DNA of 64,000 nucleotides from CAJXII01 sp965242915 (GCA_965242915.1 CBDETN010000023.1:62001-126000); one strand, 5' to 3'. Counted from the first letter of the stretch, positions 40,174 through 49,952 are shown. The notes: generated by a model from the sequence alone, not told the origin. A program made the numbers and translations.

Positions 40174-42312
40174 TTGGATTCTTTTTTAAATAATTTAAAA
40201 AATATAACTGATATTCAATCAGCTTCCAATGAGTTAGCATTAAAAATTAATTTTAATGCTACAATTCAATCAGCACTTGTGTTTTGTATTAAAGCACATG
40301 AAAATCAATTTAGAAAAAGTGGTGAGCTTTATTCTGTTCACCCTATATTAGTTGCAGCAATTACAGCTTATTTTAGTAATGATGAAACTATGGTAATCGC
40401 TGCTTTACTTCATGATGTAGTTGAAGACACCCCTTATACTTTAGCAGATATTACACTCCACTTTGGAGAAGATGTGGCACATATTGTTGATGGACTTACT
40501 AAAATTGTAGAGATAAGAGAGCATGAACTCACCGCTACAACCTCTAACGAAAAGTTATTAGCATCTGCCTTGTCTTTTAGAAAGATGCTTGTGGCGTCTA
40601 TTGATGATGTACGAGTTTTAGTAGTTAAACTTTGTGATAGAATTCATAATATGTTAACTTTAGAAGCTTTACCACATGAAAAACAGTTAAGAATATCAGA
40701 AGAAACTCTTGTGGTATATGCTCCTATTGCTCATAGACTTGGTATCTCTATTATTAAAAATACACTAGAAGACCTTGGTTTTTATTATTTGTACCCAAAA
40801 GAATATAAAGAGATTGATGAATATATTAAAAATTATCAACAAAAGATTCAATTGGATTTTAATCATTTTGTATCACAAACTAAAGATATACTACAAAAAA
40901 TGGGTTATGTGGATGGTAAAGTTCAGATTTTAAGCAGAATCAAACATCATTATTCAATATATTTAAAAATGCAAAGAAAAGGTATTAGTATTGATGAAGT
41001 ACTAGACCTTCAGGCAATCAGAATTTTAGTAGAAAATGAGCTTGATTGTTATAAAGCTTTAGGATTAATGCATATTGAATATAAGCCTTTAATAGCTAGA
41101 TTTAAAGATTATATTGCGACACCTAAAGAAAATGGATATAAAACTATACATACTACGGTATTTCATAATTCAAAAATATACGAAGTACAAATCAGAACAG
41201 TTCAAATGCATAATATTGCTGAATATGGAGTTGCTGCTCATTGGAAATATAAGGGCAGAGATAATATATATGAAGATATAAATCTTGATTGGCTTCATGC
41301 TTTGGAGTCCAACAGTGAAGATATAGAAGAATTTTATATTGATGCAAAGCAAGATTTATATAGTGATGAGATTGTTGTATATTCCCCCAAAGGTGATCTG
41401 TTTACCCTTCCTAGAGGAGCGACAGCATTTGATTTTGCTTATAAGATACATACAGATGTAGGGAACTATGCATTACAGGCAATTATCAATAAAGTAAAAA
41501 AACCACTTTTGACACAGTTAAACAGCGGTGACATCGTTTCAATTAAAACGGGAGAAAAACTAATACCAAGATGTAGTTGGATAGATATGGTAACTACAAG
41601 TAAATCTAAAAAATCTATTAAATATTTATGTTCTCAAAGATTAAAAGATATTGATGAATTAACAGGAAGAAATATTATAAATGCAATTTTTTCACGATTT
41701 GATAATACAGTTGCAGGGGCAATTGATATACATCAATTAAAAAAAGTACCATTATTTTTAGATAATCTTAAAAATATAAAAAGAAATATTGAAAACAAGA
41801 TTCGTAAAAAAAGTTTATTTAATAGAATTAAAGTACAAAATTTAAGTTTTAAAAGTTATACTTTTGACAATATAGTTATAAATTCAAATTTTAGTATAAA
41901 TTTAGTATTATTTGACCATTGTTGTCATCCAAAATTTGGAGATGATATTGTAGCATTTAAAAAAGACAAAACAGCTATAATTCATCATAAATTATGTGAT
42001 AATGCTTATGAAAAGATGAAGTTAAATGAGCAAATGTTATTTTGTGGGTGGGTAAAATATAAATTTTATACATATAAGATGGTTGTCAGTTTACCTAATA
42101 CAAGAGGGGAAATGGCAAAACTTTTGACATATTTGGCTAAAGTAGAAGCAACAATTTTATTTATAGAATATGGTAAAGACAAATATGCACAAAATCAGTA
42201 CTGCGCAATAAATTTTGAAATTAATAATAAAAATCTTGAAGAAGTAAGAAAGATTGTAGAAAAGAAAGCAAAAGTAATAGAGTTTTATTCTGCAAAAGAT
42301 GCATATAAATAG
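40174..42312 (+). CDS. spoT: Bifunctional (p)ppGpp synthetase/hydrolase
   Basis: This enzyme makes and degrades (p)ppGpp in the stringent response. The 712-residue protein has an N-terminal HD hydrolase domain (SVHPILVAA and LLHDVVEDT near 57-92), a RelA/SpoT synthetase domain near 240-370 (ending in ENGYKTIHTTVF and VQIRTVQMHNIAEYGVAAHW), a TGS domain (VVYSPKGDLFTLPRGATAFDFAYKIH) and a C-terminal ACT-like region. The hydrolase motifs look intact. The start is TTG at 40174, with AAAAGGA upstream. Confidence 0.95.
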   Translation: MDSFLNNLKNITDIQSASNELALKINFNATIQSALVFCIKAHENQFRKSGELYSVHPILVAAITAYFSNDETMVIAALLHDVVEDTPYTLADITLHFGEDVAHIVDGLTKIVEIREHELTATTSNEKLLASALSFRKMLVASIDDVRVLVVKLCDRIHNMLTLEALPHEKQLRISEETLVVYAPIAHRLGISIIKNTLEDLGFYYLYPKEYKEIDEYIKNYQQKIQLDFNHFVSQTKDILQKMGYVDGKVQILSRIKHHYSIYLKMQRKGISIDEVLDLQAIRILVENELDCYKALGLMHIEYKPLIARFKDYIATPKENGYKTIHTTVFHNSKIYEVQIRTVQMHNIAEYGVAAHWKYKGRDNIYEDINLDWLHALESNSEDIEEFYIDAKQDLYSDEIVVYSPKGDLFTLPRGATAFDFAYKIHTDVGNYALQAIINKVKKPLLTQLNSGDIVSIKTGEKLIPRCSWIDMVTTSKSKKSIKYLCSQRLKDIDELTGRNIINAIFSRFDNTVAGAIDIHQLKKVPLFLDNLKNIKRNIENKIRKKSLFNRIKVQNLSFKSYTFDNIVINSNFSINLVLFDHCCHPKFGDDIVAFKKDKTAIIHHKLCDNAYEKMKLNEQMLFCGWVKYKFYTYKMVVSLPNTRGEMAKLLTYLAKVEATILFIEYGKDKYAQNQYCAINFEINNKNLEEVRKIVEKKAKVIEFYSAKDAYK

Positions 42313-42333
42313 GGGAAAGGTTATATAAAAAGA

Positions 42334-43542
42334 ATGGAAAGTAAAATTAAAGAAGCACTAGAAGAGATACATAGAGGAACAGCTGAAATAATTGATGATA
42401 AAGCAATTGAAAAACTCGTAAGAGCTTATTATGAAAATGGTGAAAATTATTATGTAAAAGCTGGATTTGATCCTACTGCACCTGATTTGCATTTGGGTCA
42501 TACAGTATTGCTTCAAAAATTGGCAATATTTCAAAAGTATGGTGGAATTATACAGTTTTTAATAGGTGATTTTACTGCTATGATTGGTGACCCTACAGGC
42601 AAAAGCAGTACAAGAAAAATTTTAAGCAAAGAAGATGTTTTACAAAATGCCCAAAGTTATAAAATGCAGGTTTTTAAAATACTGGATGAAAGTAAAACCC
42701 ATATTGTATTTAACAGCGAATGGCTAAATGAATTGGGTGCAGCTGGTATGATCGCACTTACTTCAAATCTAACTGTTGCTAGAATGTTAGAGAGAGATGA
42801 TTTTAGTAAAAGATTTGCCTCAAATACACCTATTGCCGTAAGTGAATTTACATATCCACTGCTTCAGGGTTATGACAGTGTTGAATTAAAATCTGATATA
42901 GAGATTGGCGGTACTGACCAAAAATTTAATCTTCTTATGGGTAGACAACTTCAAAAAGCATATAATATAAAAAAACAACAGGCAGTTTTAATGATGCCTA
43001 TTTTAGAGGGACTTGACGGTGTTAATAAAATGTCTAAATCTCTTGGAAATTATATTGGTGTTACAGATGAACCAAATGATATGTTTGGAAAAGTTTTATC
43101 AATTTCAGATGAGTTGATGTGGAGATATTATGAACTTCTATCAACAAAAAGTTTGAAAAGTATAGAAGCACTAAAACATGGTGTTGAGGATAAATCTTTA
43201 CATCCAAAAGCGGTTAAAGATATGTTGGCAATGGAGATTGTTGACAGATTTCATGGAAAAGGTGAGGGTGGAAAAGCAAAAGAAGAATTTACTAAAATAT
43301 TTACTAAAAAAAATGTTCCTACAGATATGAAAGAGTTTTATCTAAATGCGGGAGCCGGAATTCTACAAGCACTTGTAGATTGTGGTTTAGAACCATCAAC
43401 TTCACAAGCAAGACGAGATATTAAAGGTGGAGCAGTTAAACTTGATCAGAAAAAAGTGGAAGATGAGAAATTAAATTTAGAAATAGGAGAGTTCGTTTTA
43501 CAAAAAGGTAAAAAGAATTTTGTTAAAATAATAGTTAAATAA
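42334..43542 (+). CDS. tyrS: Tyrosyl-tRNA synthetase
   Basis: This enzyme charges tRNA-Tyr. The 402-residue class I synthetase has HLGHT (about 53-57) as the HIGH motif and KMSKS near 232. The C-terminal 60 residues form an S4 RNA-binding domain (STSQARRDIKGGAVKLDQKKV). The combination of DPTAPDLHLGHTVLLQK and the KMSKS spacing marks it as the TyrRS of the proteobacterial type. Confidence 0.96.
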   Translation: MESKIKEALEEIHRGTAEIIDDKAIEKLVRAYYENGENYYVKAGFDPTAPDLHLGHTVLLQKLAIFQKYGGIIQFLIGDFTAMIGDPTGKSSTRKILSKEDVLQNAQSYKMQVFKILDESKTHIVFNSEWLNELGAAGMIALTSNLTVARMLERDDFSKRFASNTPIAVSEFTYPLLQGYDSVELKSDIEIGGTDQKFNLLMGRQLQKAYNIKKQQAVLMMPILEGLDGVNKMSKSLGNYIGVTDEPNDMFGKVLSISDELMWRYYELLSTKSLKSIEALKHGVEDKSLHPKAVKDMLAMEIVDRFHGKGEGGKAKEEFTKIFTKKNVPTDMKEFYLNAGAGILQALVDCGLEPSTSQARRDIKGGAVKLDQKKVEDEKLNLEIGEFVLQKGKKNFVKIIVK

Positions 43543-43555
43543 AAGGAAATATTCA

Positions 43556-44638
43556 ATGAAGCCGTTAACAATAGGAAAATATACAATAGAAAAGCCAATT
43601 ATCCAAGGTGGTATGGGTGTAGGTATCAGTTGGGATAAACTTGCAGGTACTGTATCAAAAGAAGGTGGTCTTGGAGTTCTGAGTTCAATAGGAAGCGGAT
43701 ATTATAAAAATAAAAAATATGTTCATAAATTATTACAAAATCGTCCTTTAGATTCTATTGAATTTAATTCAAGAGATGCCATGCTTGCTATGGTAAAAGA
43801 AGCAAGAGAAATTTGTGGTGATGCCCCTTTGGCAGTTAATGTTTTATATGCTTCAAATGATTATGGCAGAGTTGTTCAAGATAGTTGTGAGGGTGGTGCT
43901 GATATTATTATAACTGGTGCCGGTCTTCCTATTAATATGCCTAGTTTTACTGTAGATTATCCGGATGTTGCTTTAATCCCGATTGTTAGTTCTGCTAGAG
44001 CTTTAAAACTTATTTGTAAAAAATGGAAAAGATACAATAAGCTTCCAGATGCAGTTATAGTTGAAGGACCTTTAAGCGGCGGACATCAAGGATTTGGTTA
44101 TGATGATTGTTCAAAAGATGAATTTCAGTTAGAAGTTATTGTACCTCCGGTAATTGAAGAGGCAAAAAAATGGGGTGATATTCCTGTAATTGCTGCTGGT
44201 GGTATTTGGGATAAAAATGATATAGATAAATTTATTGATATGGGTTGTGCCGGTGTTCAGATGGCGACAAGATTTATAGGAACATTTGAGTGTGATGCGC
44301 ATGATAATCTTAAACAGGTATTATTGGATTGTAAGGAAGAGGATATAGAGCTTCTAAAATCTCCGGTAGGTTATCCTGCACGAGGAATAAGAACAAAACT
44401 TTTAGATGATATTGATAATGGTACTGAGCCAAAGATTAAGTGTATAAGTAATTGTATAGTTCCTTGTAATCGTGGAGAAGAAGCAAAAATAGTGAAGCTC
44501 TGTGTTGCAGACAGGCTGGCTGATGCTTGTGAAGGTAATGTTGATTCAGGTCTGTTCTTTACCGGTTCAAATGGTTATAAGCTGGATAAACTAATTAGTG
44601 TAAAAGAATTGATGGACAAATTAGTAAATGGTGAATAA
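43556..44638 (+). CDS. Nitronate monooxygenase-family FMN enzyme
   Basis: This 360-residue TIM-barrel flavoprotein is of the 2-nitropropane dioxygenase/FabK type. Features are PIIQGGMGVGISWDKLA at the start, VEGPLSGGHQGFG, IPVIAAGGIW and GVQMATRFIGTFECDAH. The C-terminal segment is Cys-rich (CISNCIVPCNRGEEAKIVKLC), which may hold a metal. The family oxidises nitronates or reduces other substrates; the true substrate is not evident. Confidence 0.88.
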   Translation: MKPLTIGKYTIEKPIIQGGMGVGISWDKLAGTVSKEGGLGVLSSIGSGYYKNKKYVHKLLQNRPLDSIEFNSRDAMLAMVKEAREICGDAPLAVNVLYASNDYGRVVQDSCEGGADIIITGAGLPINMPSFTVDYPDVALIPIVSSARALKLICKKWKRYNKLPDAVIVEGPLSGGHQGFGYDDCSKDEFQLEVIVPPVIEEAKKWGDIPVIAAGGIWDKNDIDKFIDMGCAGVQMATRFIGTFECDAHDNLKQVLLDCKEEDIELLKSPVGYPARGIRTKLLDDIDNGTEPKIKCISNCIVPCNRGEEAKIVKLCVADRLADACEGNVDSGLFFTGSNGYKLDKLISVKELMDKLVNGE

Positions 44639-44643
44639 ATAAT

Positions 44644-45969
44644 TTGTTCACTTTTTTCAAATTAGTTTTTTTTACTCTTTTTGTTTTAGTTAATTTAGAA
44701 GCTGGTTCATATAAGCAGAATATTTCTAAATATAATGAAGCTAGAAAAAATTATGCTGTACTTATTGGTAAAAATAATAAACATAAAGAGATAAAATATC
44801 TGAAAAGATTGATATATTATGGTACTAAACTTAAAAAAAATGTTTCTAGATATAAAAAAGAATTAAAAAGGCTAGATAAAAATAGTATTATAACTGTTCC
44901 TGTCAAAAGAAAAGCCCCAAAAAGTAAATATTCAATTAAATCGATTGTTCAAAGTAGCAATCAAATTACAATTATGTTTAATAAAAATATAACAAAGAAA
45001 GATATTAGATATTTTACTAAAAAAGGTAAAGGAAACTTTCAATATATTTTTGACATAAACGGTAGATTTAAAGATGCCAAACCTACAATATTGACTATTG
45101 ATGATATAGATAGAGTAAAAATAGTTCAATATAGATTTAAAACACTGCGGATATCTATAATTAATAAATACAGGTTAAAACCTATTTATATTATCGGTAA
45201 AAAGAAAATTATAATACGCATAAAATCTATTAAAAAAAGAAAAAAGAAAGTTGTATATATACCTTCAATTTCTACTAAAATAAAAAGAAAAACTATTGTA
45301 ATTGATGCCGGACATGGCGGTAAAGATGCCGGCGCGGTAGGTCGTTATAAACGATATGAAAAAACAGTTACATTAAATATAGGGAAATATTTATACAGAA
45401 TATTAAAGAAGAATGGTTACAGTGTATATCTTACAAGAAGCCGGGATAAATATGTGAGTTTACGATATAGAACAAAATTAGCTAATAGAAAAAATGCAGA
45501 TATGTTTATATCTATACATGCTAATGCAGCGCCTAAATCAAAAGTAAGAACAGGAAGAGGTATTGAAACATATTTTTTATCTCCAGCTAGAAGTGAAAGG
45601 GCAAAAAGAGTTGCTGCAAAAGAAAATAAAGGTGACATGGGATCTATGGGCTGGAGTTCTCGGAGTACATTCTTAACAGTTTTGAACCAAGGAAAAATTA
45701 CTGCATCAAATAAAATGGCAATAGATATCCAAAGAAATATGCTTTACAGTTTACGGCAAAGGTATGGTGCAAAAACAATTCGAGATGGAGGGGTTAGAGA
45801 AGGTCCTTTTTGGGTATTGGTCGGCGCTCAAATGCCGTCTGTTCTAATAGAAGTAGGTTATATATCACACCCTAGTGAAGGTAAAAGAATATATACTTCA
45901 AAGTATCAAAAACTTATATCTAAAGCCATCTCTAACGGGATAGATTCTTACTTCTTAAAAAATCAATAA
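44644..45969 (+). CDS. N-acetylmuramoyl-L-alanine amidase (Amidase_3)
   Basis: This cell-wall amidase cleaves the stem peptide from MurNAc. The 441-residue protein has a signal peptide (FTFFKLVFFTLFVLVNLEA), a very basic linker of about 180 residues that may include an AMIN domain, and a catalytic domain from about 215. The zinc ligands fit DAGHGGKDAG, the Glu of the KRYEK segment and ISIHANAAP; the catalytic Glu lies in SVLIEVGYISHPSEG. The start is TTG at 44644. Its 3' end overlaps the Nudix gene antisense by 38 bases. Confidence 0.9.
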   Translation: MFTFFKLVFFTLFVLVNLEAGSYKQNISKYNEARKNYAVLIGKNNKHKEIKYLKRLIYYGTKLKKNVSRYKKELKRLDKNSIITVPVKRKAPKSKYSIKSIVQSSNQITIMFNKNITKKDIRYFTKKGKGNFQYIFDINGRFKDAKPTILTIDDIDRVKIVQYRFKTLRISIINKYRLKPIYIIGKKKIIIRIKSIKKRKKKVVYIPSISTKIKRKTIVIDAGHGGKDAGAVGRYKRYEKTVTLNIGKYLYRILKKNGYSVYLTRSRDKYVSLRYRTKLANRKNADMFISIHANAAPKSKVRTGRGIETYFLSPARSERAKRVAAKENKGDMGSMGWSSRSTFLTVLNQGKITASNKMAIDIQRNMLYSLRQRYGAKTIRDGGVREGPFWVLVGAQMPSVLIEVGYISHPSEGKRIYTSKYQKLISKAISNGIDSYFLKNQ

Positions 45970-46384
45970 CCTCTATTATAAGTTTTGATTGCTTTTTTTT
46001 AATAGGGGGGAGTTGCTCAATATTAAAAAATTTAACCTCTTGATTTTCCCAAGACAAATGCTTGCTTTCTAAAATATCATTTATAAAAAATGAGCCTATG
46101 TTATGCATCTCATGTATATTATTTGCATTAACTAAGTATATTCCTATATCTTTTTCATCATTTAACTGTTCAAAATATTGTGCAAAATATTTAAGAGGTA
46201 TTTTTATACTGCTTTCTTCGAAAAATTCTCTTTGTGCAGTTTGTTTTTTTGACTCTTTATTTTCTTTAACGCCTTTTAAAAAACCCCATTTTTCTTTGCT
46301 TGAAGTGGCTTTACATAATAAAATTTTAATAGTGTCTTTTTTTACTTTGTATAAACAAATACCATATGCTTTAATTTTTATCAT
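45932..46384 (-). CDS. Nudix hydrolase
   Basis: This 150-residue protein has the Nudix box GVKENKESKKQTAQREFFEE, followed by S-S-I where the consensus has x-G-U. It may be a tRNA- or mRNA-related pyrophosphohydrolase or a nucleotide-sanitising enzyme; the substrate is unknown. It lies 53 bases after the LptG-like gene, and its start may be leaderless (TATAAT 5 bases before ATG). The end overlaps the amidase 3' end. Confidence 0.88.
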   Translation of the reverse strand: MIKIKAYGICLYKVKKDTIKILLCKATSSKEKWGFLKGVKENKESKKQTAQREFFEESSIKIPLKYFAQYFEQLNDEKDIGIYLVNANNIHEMHNIGSFFINDILESKHLSWENQEVKFFNIEQLPPIKKKQSKLIIEVIDFLRSKNLSR

Positions 46385-46389
46385 AGTTT

Positions 46390-46435
46390 ATTATACCAAA
46401 TCAAAATTAAAATATACGCTTAATTTTGATTTGGT
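46390..46435 (-). promoter_or_regulatory. Nudix gene promoter and perfect 16-bp palindrome
   Basis: ACCAAATCAAAATTAA (46395-46410) pairs perfectly with TTAATTTTGATTTGGT (46420-46435) around a 9-nt loop. On the minus strand TATAAT overlaps its end (46395-46390) and sits just 5 nt before the ATG. The palindrome could be an operator or an attenuator for the lptG-like transcript; no U-run follows on the minus strand. Confidence 0.6.
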
Positions 46436-46436
46436 G

Positions 46437-47501
46437 TTAGTTAATTTTTTTTGTATATAATATATATTTGAATATAAACAATATCAATAAAGGAAGTATA
46501 ATAGCCAATTCAGGAGGAATAACTCCACCAGAAGAGAGTTTTTGCAGTAAAAATAAAATCCCCCAAATTGTCAGTGTTGAAAAAATAGAAATTGATATAA
46601 ATTGTCCCATATTAAAAAATCTACTACTAATGCCGCTGTATAAAAATATTAAAACTATCATTGGAATTACAAAAAATGGAGTAAATATATGTGAATACAA
46701 TATCGCTTTAATTTTATTTGTATTGAAATCTTGATTTTCAAGTAATACTATTGCATAAATTGCATCCATAATAGAGAAGTAATTTTTTGCCTTATAAACA
46801 TTATTAATAATTTTTGGTTCAAACCCTTCTAAAGTATAAAGAAATTTTTCATAAGATATTTCTAGTTTTGATGTATCCCAGTTGATAGCTTCAGGTTTTC
46901 TAATAATTTTAGCATCTATAACATACCATTTCTTATTTTGATAATAAGCTTTTGATGCAATAATAGTTTCAATTATATTATTATCTTTTATTTTATAAAT
47001 ATGAACATCTATGGCTTTCTTTTCAATAGGATAAAGCTTTTTAAAATAGACAAAATAATCATTATATTTTAGAAAAATATCATTTTTTTCACTTATAAAG
47101 AATTCATTATTTAATATTTTTGATTTTTGTTCATAAGAATAAGCCAGTGGTGTAGTTTGAAGTCCAATTAAAATAATTGTTATAAGTATAGAAATATTTA
47201 CAATCGGTTTTAATAAAGCTTTTTTTGAAATTCCTAATGAATAAAAGCTTACCAATTCATTATTTTTAATAAAAACAGTTAAAGTAATAATCCATCCAAA
47301 AATAATAGATAAGGGTAGAGTGATAGTTAAAGTAAAAAATCCATTATAAAGTAAATATAAAAGCTGTAAATTTGCTGATGGCGGCAAATTTTTCATATTT
47401 TGCAAGAAGTCAATCCCTATAAAAAAGATTTCAAGTGAAAGTAGAATTATAAAAAAATATTTTAAATATTTACTTAAAAGATATTGTGTAAAAATACTCA
47501 T
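46437..47501 (-). CDS. LptF/LptG-family permease
   Basis: This 354-residue protein has the YjgP/YjgQ architecture: three helices at the N-terminus (LKYFFIILLSLEIFFIGIDF), a periplasmic beta-rich domain of about 150 residues, and three helices at the C-terminus. It is the membrane subunit of the LPS-export complex LptB2FG. Whether it is LptF or LptG is not clear from sequence. It overlaps pth by 4 bases. Confidence 0.85.
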   Translation of the reverse strand: MSIFTQYLLSKYLKYFFIILLSLEIFFIGIDFLQNMKNLPPSANLQLLYLLYNGFFTLTITLPLSIIFGWIITLTVFIKNNELVSFYSLGISKKALLKPIVNISILITIILIGLQTTPLAYSYEQKSKILNNEFFISEKNDIFLKYNDYFVYFKKLYPIEKKAIDVHIYKIKDNNIIETIIASKAYYQNKKWYVIDAKIIRKPEAINWDTSKLEISYEKFLYTLEGFEPKIINNVYKAKNYFSIMDAIYAIVLLENQDFNTNKIKAILYSHIFTPFFVIPMIVLIFLYSGISSRFFNMGQFISISIFSTLTIWGILFLLQKLSSGGVIPPELAIILPLLILFIFKYILYTKKIN

Positions 47502-48058
47502 TTATTATTCTTTTTTGAAAATTTAGATTTAACTTCAATCAGAGGCATACTTTGTAATGCTTTAATAGATTCTATCGCGTGTGATATTATCTCATCAAGG
47601 CACTTAAATTCTTCTTTAGAAAAATCACTTAATACCCAATTACTAATTTGACTTTTATCATCAGGCTTTCCAATTCCTATACGAACTCTTATATAATCAC
47701 ATCCTAGATGACTATCAATTGAACGAAGTCCATTATGACCGCCGTGCCCACCGTCTATTTTAAATTTTATAGTTCCAAAAGGCAAATCTAAATCATCATG
47801 AATAATAATGATATTTTCATTTTCTATATTATAATATTGTGCAATTGAAATTATTGATTGACCTGATTCATTCATAAAAGTTTGTGGTTTTATCAAAAGT
47901 ATCTTTTGTGATTTGAAAACTTCAGCTTGGAAGTTTGATTTATTGATTTTTGTAAGGTTCAGACTTTTGGTTATCTCATCGATAACCATAAAGCCAATAT
48001 TGTGTCTGGTATTTTTATATTTATTACCTGGATTACCAAGCCCAGCAATTAAAAACAT
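47498..48058 (-). CDS. pth: Peptidyl-tRNA hydrolase
   Basis: Pth recycles peptidyl-tRNA. The 186-residue protein has GLGNPGNKYKNTRHNIGF at the N-terminus (catalytic His in TRHNIGF), then FMNESGQS and HDDLDLPFG, and GGHGGHNGLRSI. All are diagnostic. It lies immediately after rplY, a widely conserved pair, and overlaps the LptG-like gene by 4 bases. Confidence 0.96.
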   Translation of the reverse strand: MFLIAGLGNPGNKYKNTRHNIGFMVIDEITKSLNLTKINKSNFQAEVFKSQKILLIKPQTFMNESGQSIISIAQYYNIENENIIIIHDDLDLPFGTIKFKIDGGHGGHNGLRSIDSHLGCDYIRVRIGIGKPDDKSQISNWVLSDFSKEEFKCLDEIISHAIESIKALQSMPLIEVKSKFSKKNNK

Positions 48059-48077
48059 GTAGTTTAACTAAATTCTA

Positions 48078-48614
48078 CTACTTAGTTTTAATTACACCAA
48101 CAACTGGTACACTTGGGTGTAAGAAACACTCAACACCATTTGGTAATTCAAGGTCTTTTATTAAAAAGTTATCACCTGCATCTAAATCATCAATTACAAA
48201 ATGAAAAGTTTCCGGTAAATTTTCAATTGTACATTTAACCGGTACTCTTTGTTTATGAAATACAAACATACCTTTGTTTTTAAGACCTTTTGGAGTTCCT
48301 TCAACTGTTACAGGCACACTGTAAGTTGCTCTAACACCTGGTATTGCTACCATTAAATCTACATGTATCAATCCATTGTTAATTGGCTCTGATTGATAAT
48401 CTTGAATTACTACTTTATGGGTATTACCTGCTACTTTTACCTCAAATGCAATTGTCTCTTTGCTTTTCATTGCTCTAATAAATTCATTTGATTTAAATGC
48501 TGCATTTACGTTTTCGAAACCTTTTCCGTAAATGTTAGCAATTAGATAACCATCTCGTCTTAACTGTTTTGTCGATTGTTTGTCGATACTCTCTCTAACT
48601 ATACCTTCTAACAT
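48078..48614 (-). CDS. rplY: 50S ribosomal protein L25/CTC
   Basis: This 178-residue long form of L25 binds 5S rRNA. The N-terminal domain has KQSTKQLRRDGYLIANIYGKG, and the C-terminal TL5/CTC domain runs from about residue 95 to the end. It has its own likely promoter on the minus strand (TACAAT at 48650-48645) in the 48-bp gap after the CitE-like gene. AAGGAAG precedes the ATG. Confidence 0.94.
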   Translation of the reverse strand: MLEGIVRESIDKQSTKQLRRDGYLIANIYGKGFENVNAAFKSNEFIRAMKSKETIAFEVKVAGNTHKVVIQDYQSEPINNGLIHVDLMVAIPGVRATYSVPVTVEGTPKGLKNKGMFVFHKQRVPVKCTIENLPETFHFVIDDLDAGDNFLIKDLELPNGVECFLHPSVPVVGVIKTK

Positions 48615-48662
48615 AGTTCTTCCTTTATTTTAAATTAGGTTGCGATTGTACTCAAAAATTCT

Positions 48663-49493
48663 TTAATATTTGTTTAAACCAAGTACCAATAATGCATCTT
48701 TGTAAATAGGCTCATCAATAAATCCATATTTTAAATCACTAAATCCCGTAATTCCTAAACTTTTTTGCTGTTCAAAAATTTCTTTTATATATTTTGCTTT
48801 TAAAATTTCATCTTCACTTATTCCAAAAATTTCATTAGCTATATGTACTTGTGCAGGGCTGATGCAGCTTTTGCAACTAAATCCCATCTTTTTTTCTTTT
48901 TTACACCACTGCGTAAATTTATCTGTATTTTTATAATCTTGAAAGGTAAAAGAAACTGCTTTAAATCCGGCAATATGTGAATCAATTAAAAATTTACTTA
49001 ATATATAGTCAATAGTTGGATTATCTAATTCTAACAAAGATTGTGGAAGTCCTAAAGACTCTAGCATATCCAAAATACCTAAATATACTGTGGTGACTCT
49101 TTTTTCACATTTTAGTTTTGATAAATTGTCAAGAGCTTCTTTTGTTTCAATAGATAAGTGAACTTCTATTGTCTCATCGATAAGTTCAAGAGCTTTTTCT
49201 ACATCTTCAATTGTTCTTATTTTTGATACTCTAATGGCATCAGGTCTTAGAGTATTTATCACTTTTATCTCATCACATCCCGTTGAAGATAAAGGATTTA
49301 TTCTAACTACCACTTGTTTATTGGCTACTCTTAATCCACTAGAACCAAATTTTTTCAATAAAAGTTCAAGAGCATACTTTTTATCAAAAACTCCATCTTC
49401 AAGATTAATAATAGCAATACCACATTTTAAATCGTTTATTTTATCAAGATGTTTCTTTTTATCTCCTGCTACCATTAAACTTGAAGTTATCAT
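48663..49493 (-). CDS. HpcH/HpaI-CitE-like lyase
   Basis: This 276-residue TIM-barrel protein of the citrate-lyase beta (CitE)/malyl-CoA lyase superfamily shows IINLEDGVFDKK (metal-region Asp), VVRINPLSSTGCDEI (conserved Arg) and EVHLSIETKEALDNL (conserved Glu). The substrate is probably a short acyl-CoA or a 2-hydroxy acid. No CitD or CitF is nearby, so the citrate-lyase complex is not implied. The gene starts on the last base of the cytochrome c stop (TAATG). Confidence 0.82.
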   Translation of the reverse strand: MITSSLMVAGDKKKHLDKINDLKCGIAIINLEDGVFDKKYALELLLKKFGSSGLRVANKQVVVRINPLSSTGCDEIKVINTLRPDAIRVSKIRTIEDVEKALELIDETIEVHLSIETKEALDNLSKLKCEKRVTTVYLGILDMLESLGLPQSLLELDNPTIDYILSKFLIDSHIAGFKAVSFTFQDYKNTDKFTQWCKKEKKMGFSCKSCISPAQVHIANEIFGISEDEILKAKYIKEIFEQQKSLGITGFSDLKYGFIDEPIYKDALLVLGLNKY

Positions 49494-49870
49494 TATTTGT
49501 CTTTGTGGGTAATATAAAAATGGATTTGCTTCATCTCATCATTTGTAAGAAAATAAGTAGGCATTATACTTTTTGAACTGCTTTTTGTTTTTAATACTTG
49601 GATAAAATTTTCTAAATTTATTGTATTAATGGCAGGCGCATTTATCTCAAATTCTTTATCTTTGTGTGTATAACGAGCTATAAATTTACCTTTTCCATTT
49701 TTTCCATGACATTTAATACACCCGATACCACGAGGATTTTCATATAACATTTGTCCATATTCAAAGTTTGTTATAAATAAATTATCATTTGTTTGACTTG
49801 AAATACTTTGTACGGCATCTTGGCTATAACAAAAAGATAAAAAGGAGATTAGGAGAATATATTTTTTCAT
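49493..49870 (-). CDS. Periplasmic cytochrome c, possibly leaderless mRNA
   Basis: This 125-residue protein has a signal peptide (KKYILLISFLSFCYS) and one heme c motif CIKCH near 66, followed by GKNGKGKF. MPTYF near the C-terminus may supply the axial Met. I chose the ATG at 49870 because an upstream ATG at 49906 would spoil the signal peptide. No ribosome binding site is seen, and a -10 TATAAT lies 6 bases before this ATG, which would place transcription initiation at or near the start codon. Confidence 0.85.
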   Translation of the reverse strand: MKKYILLISFLSFCYSQDAVQSISSQTNDNLFITNFEYGQMLYENPRGIGCIKCHGKNGKGKFIARYTHKDKEFEINAPAINTINLENFIQVLKTKSSSKSIMPTYFLTNDEMKQIHFYITHKDK

Positions 49871-49952
49871 TGTTCGATTATAACATATTAAGCACTTCAA
49901 AAACAAAAATTAGCTATACTTTAATACTTTTATCAAATATTAGGAGCCGTAA

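Noticed and set aside
46062..46460. 132-codon plus-strand ORF across the Nudix gene
   Set aside because: It is antisense to a protein with a clear Nudix box and has no motif of its own.
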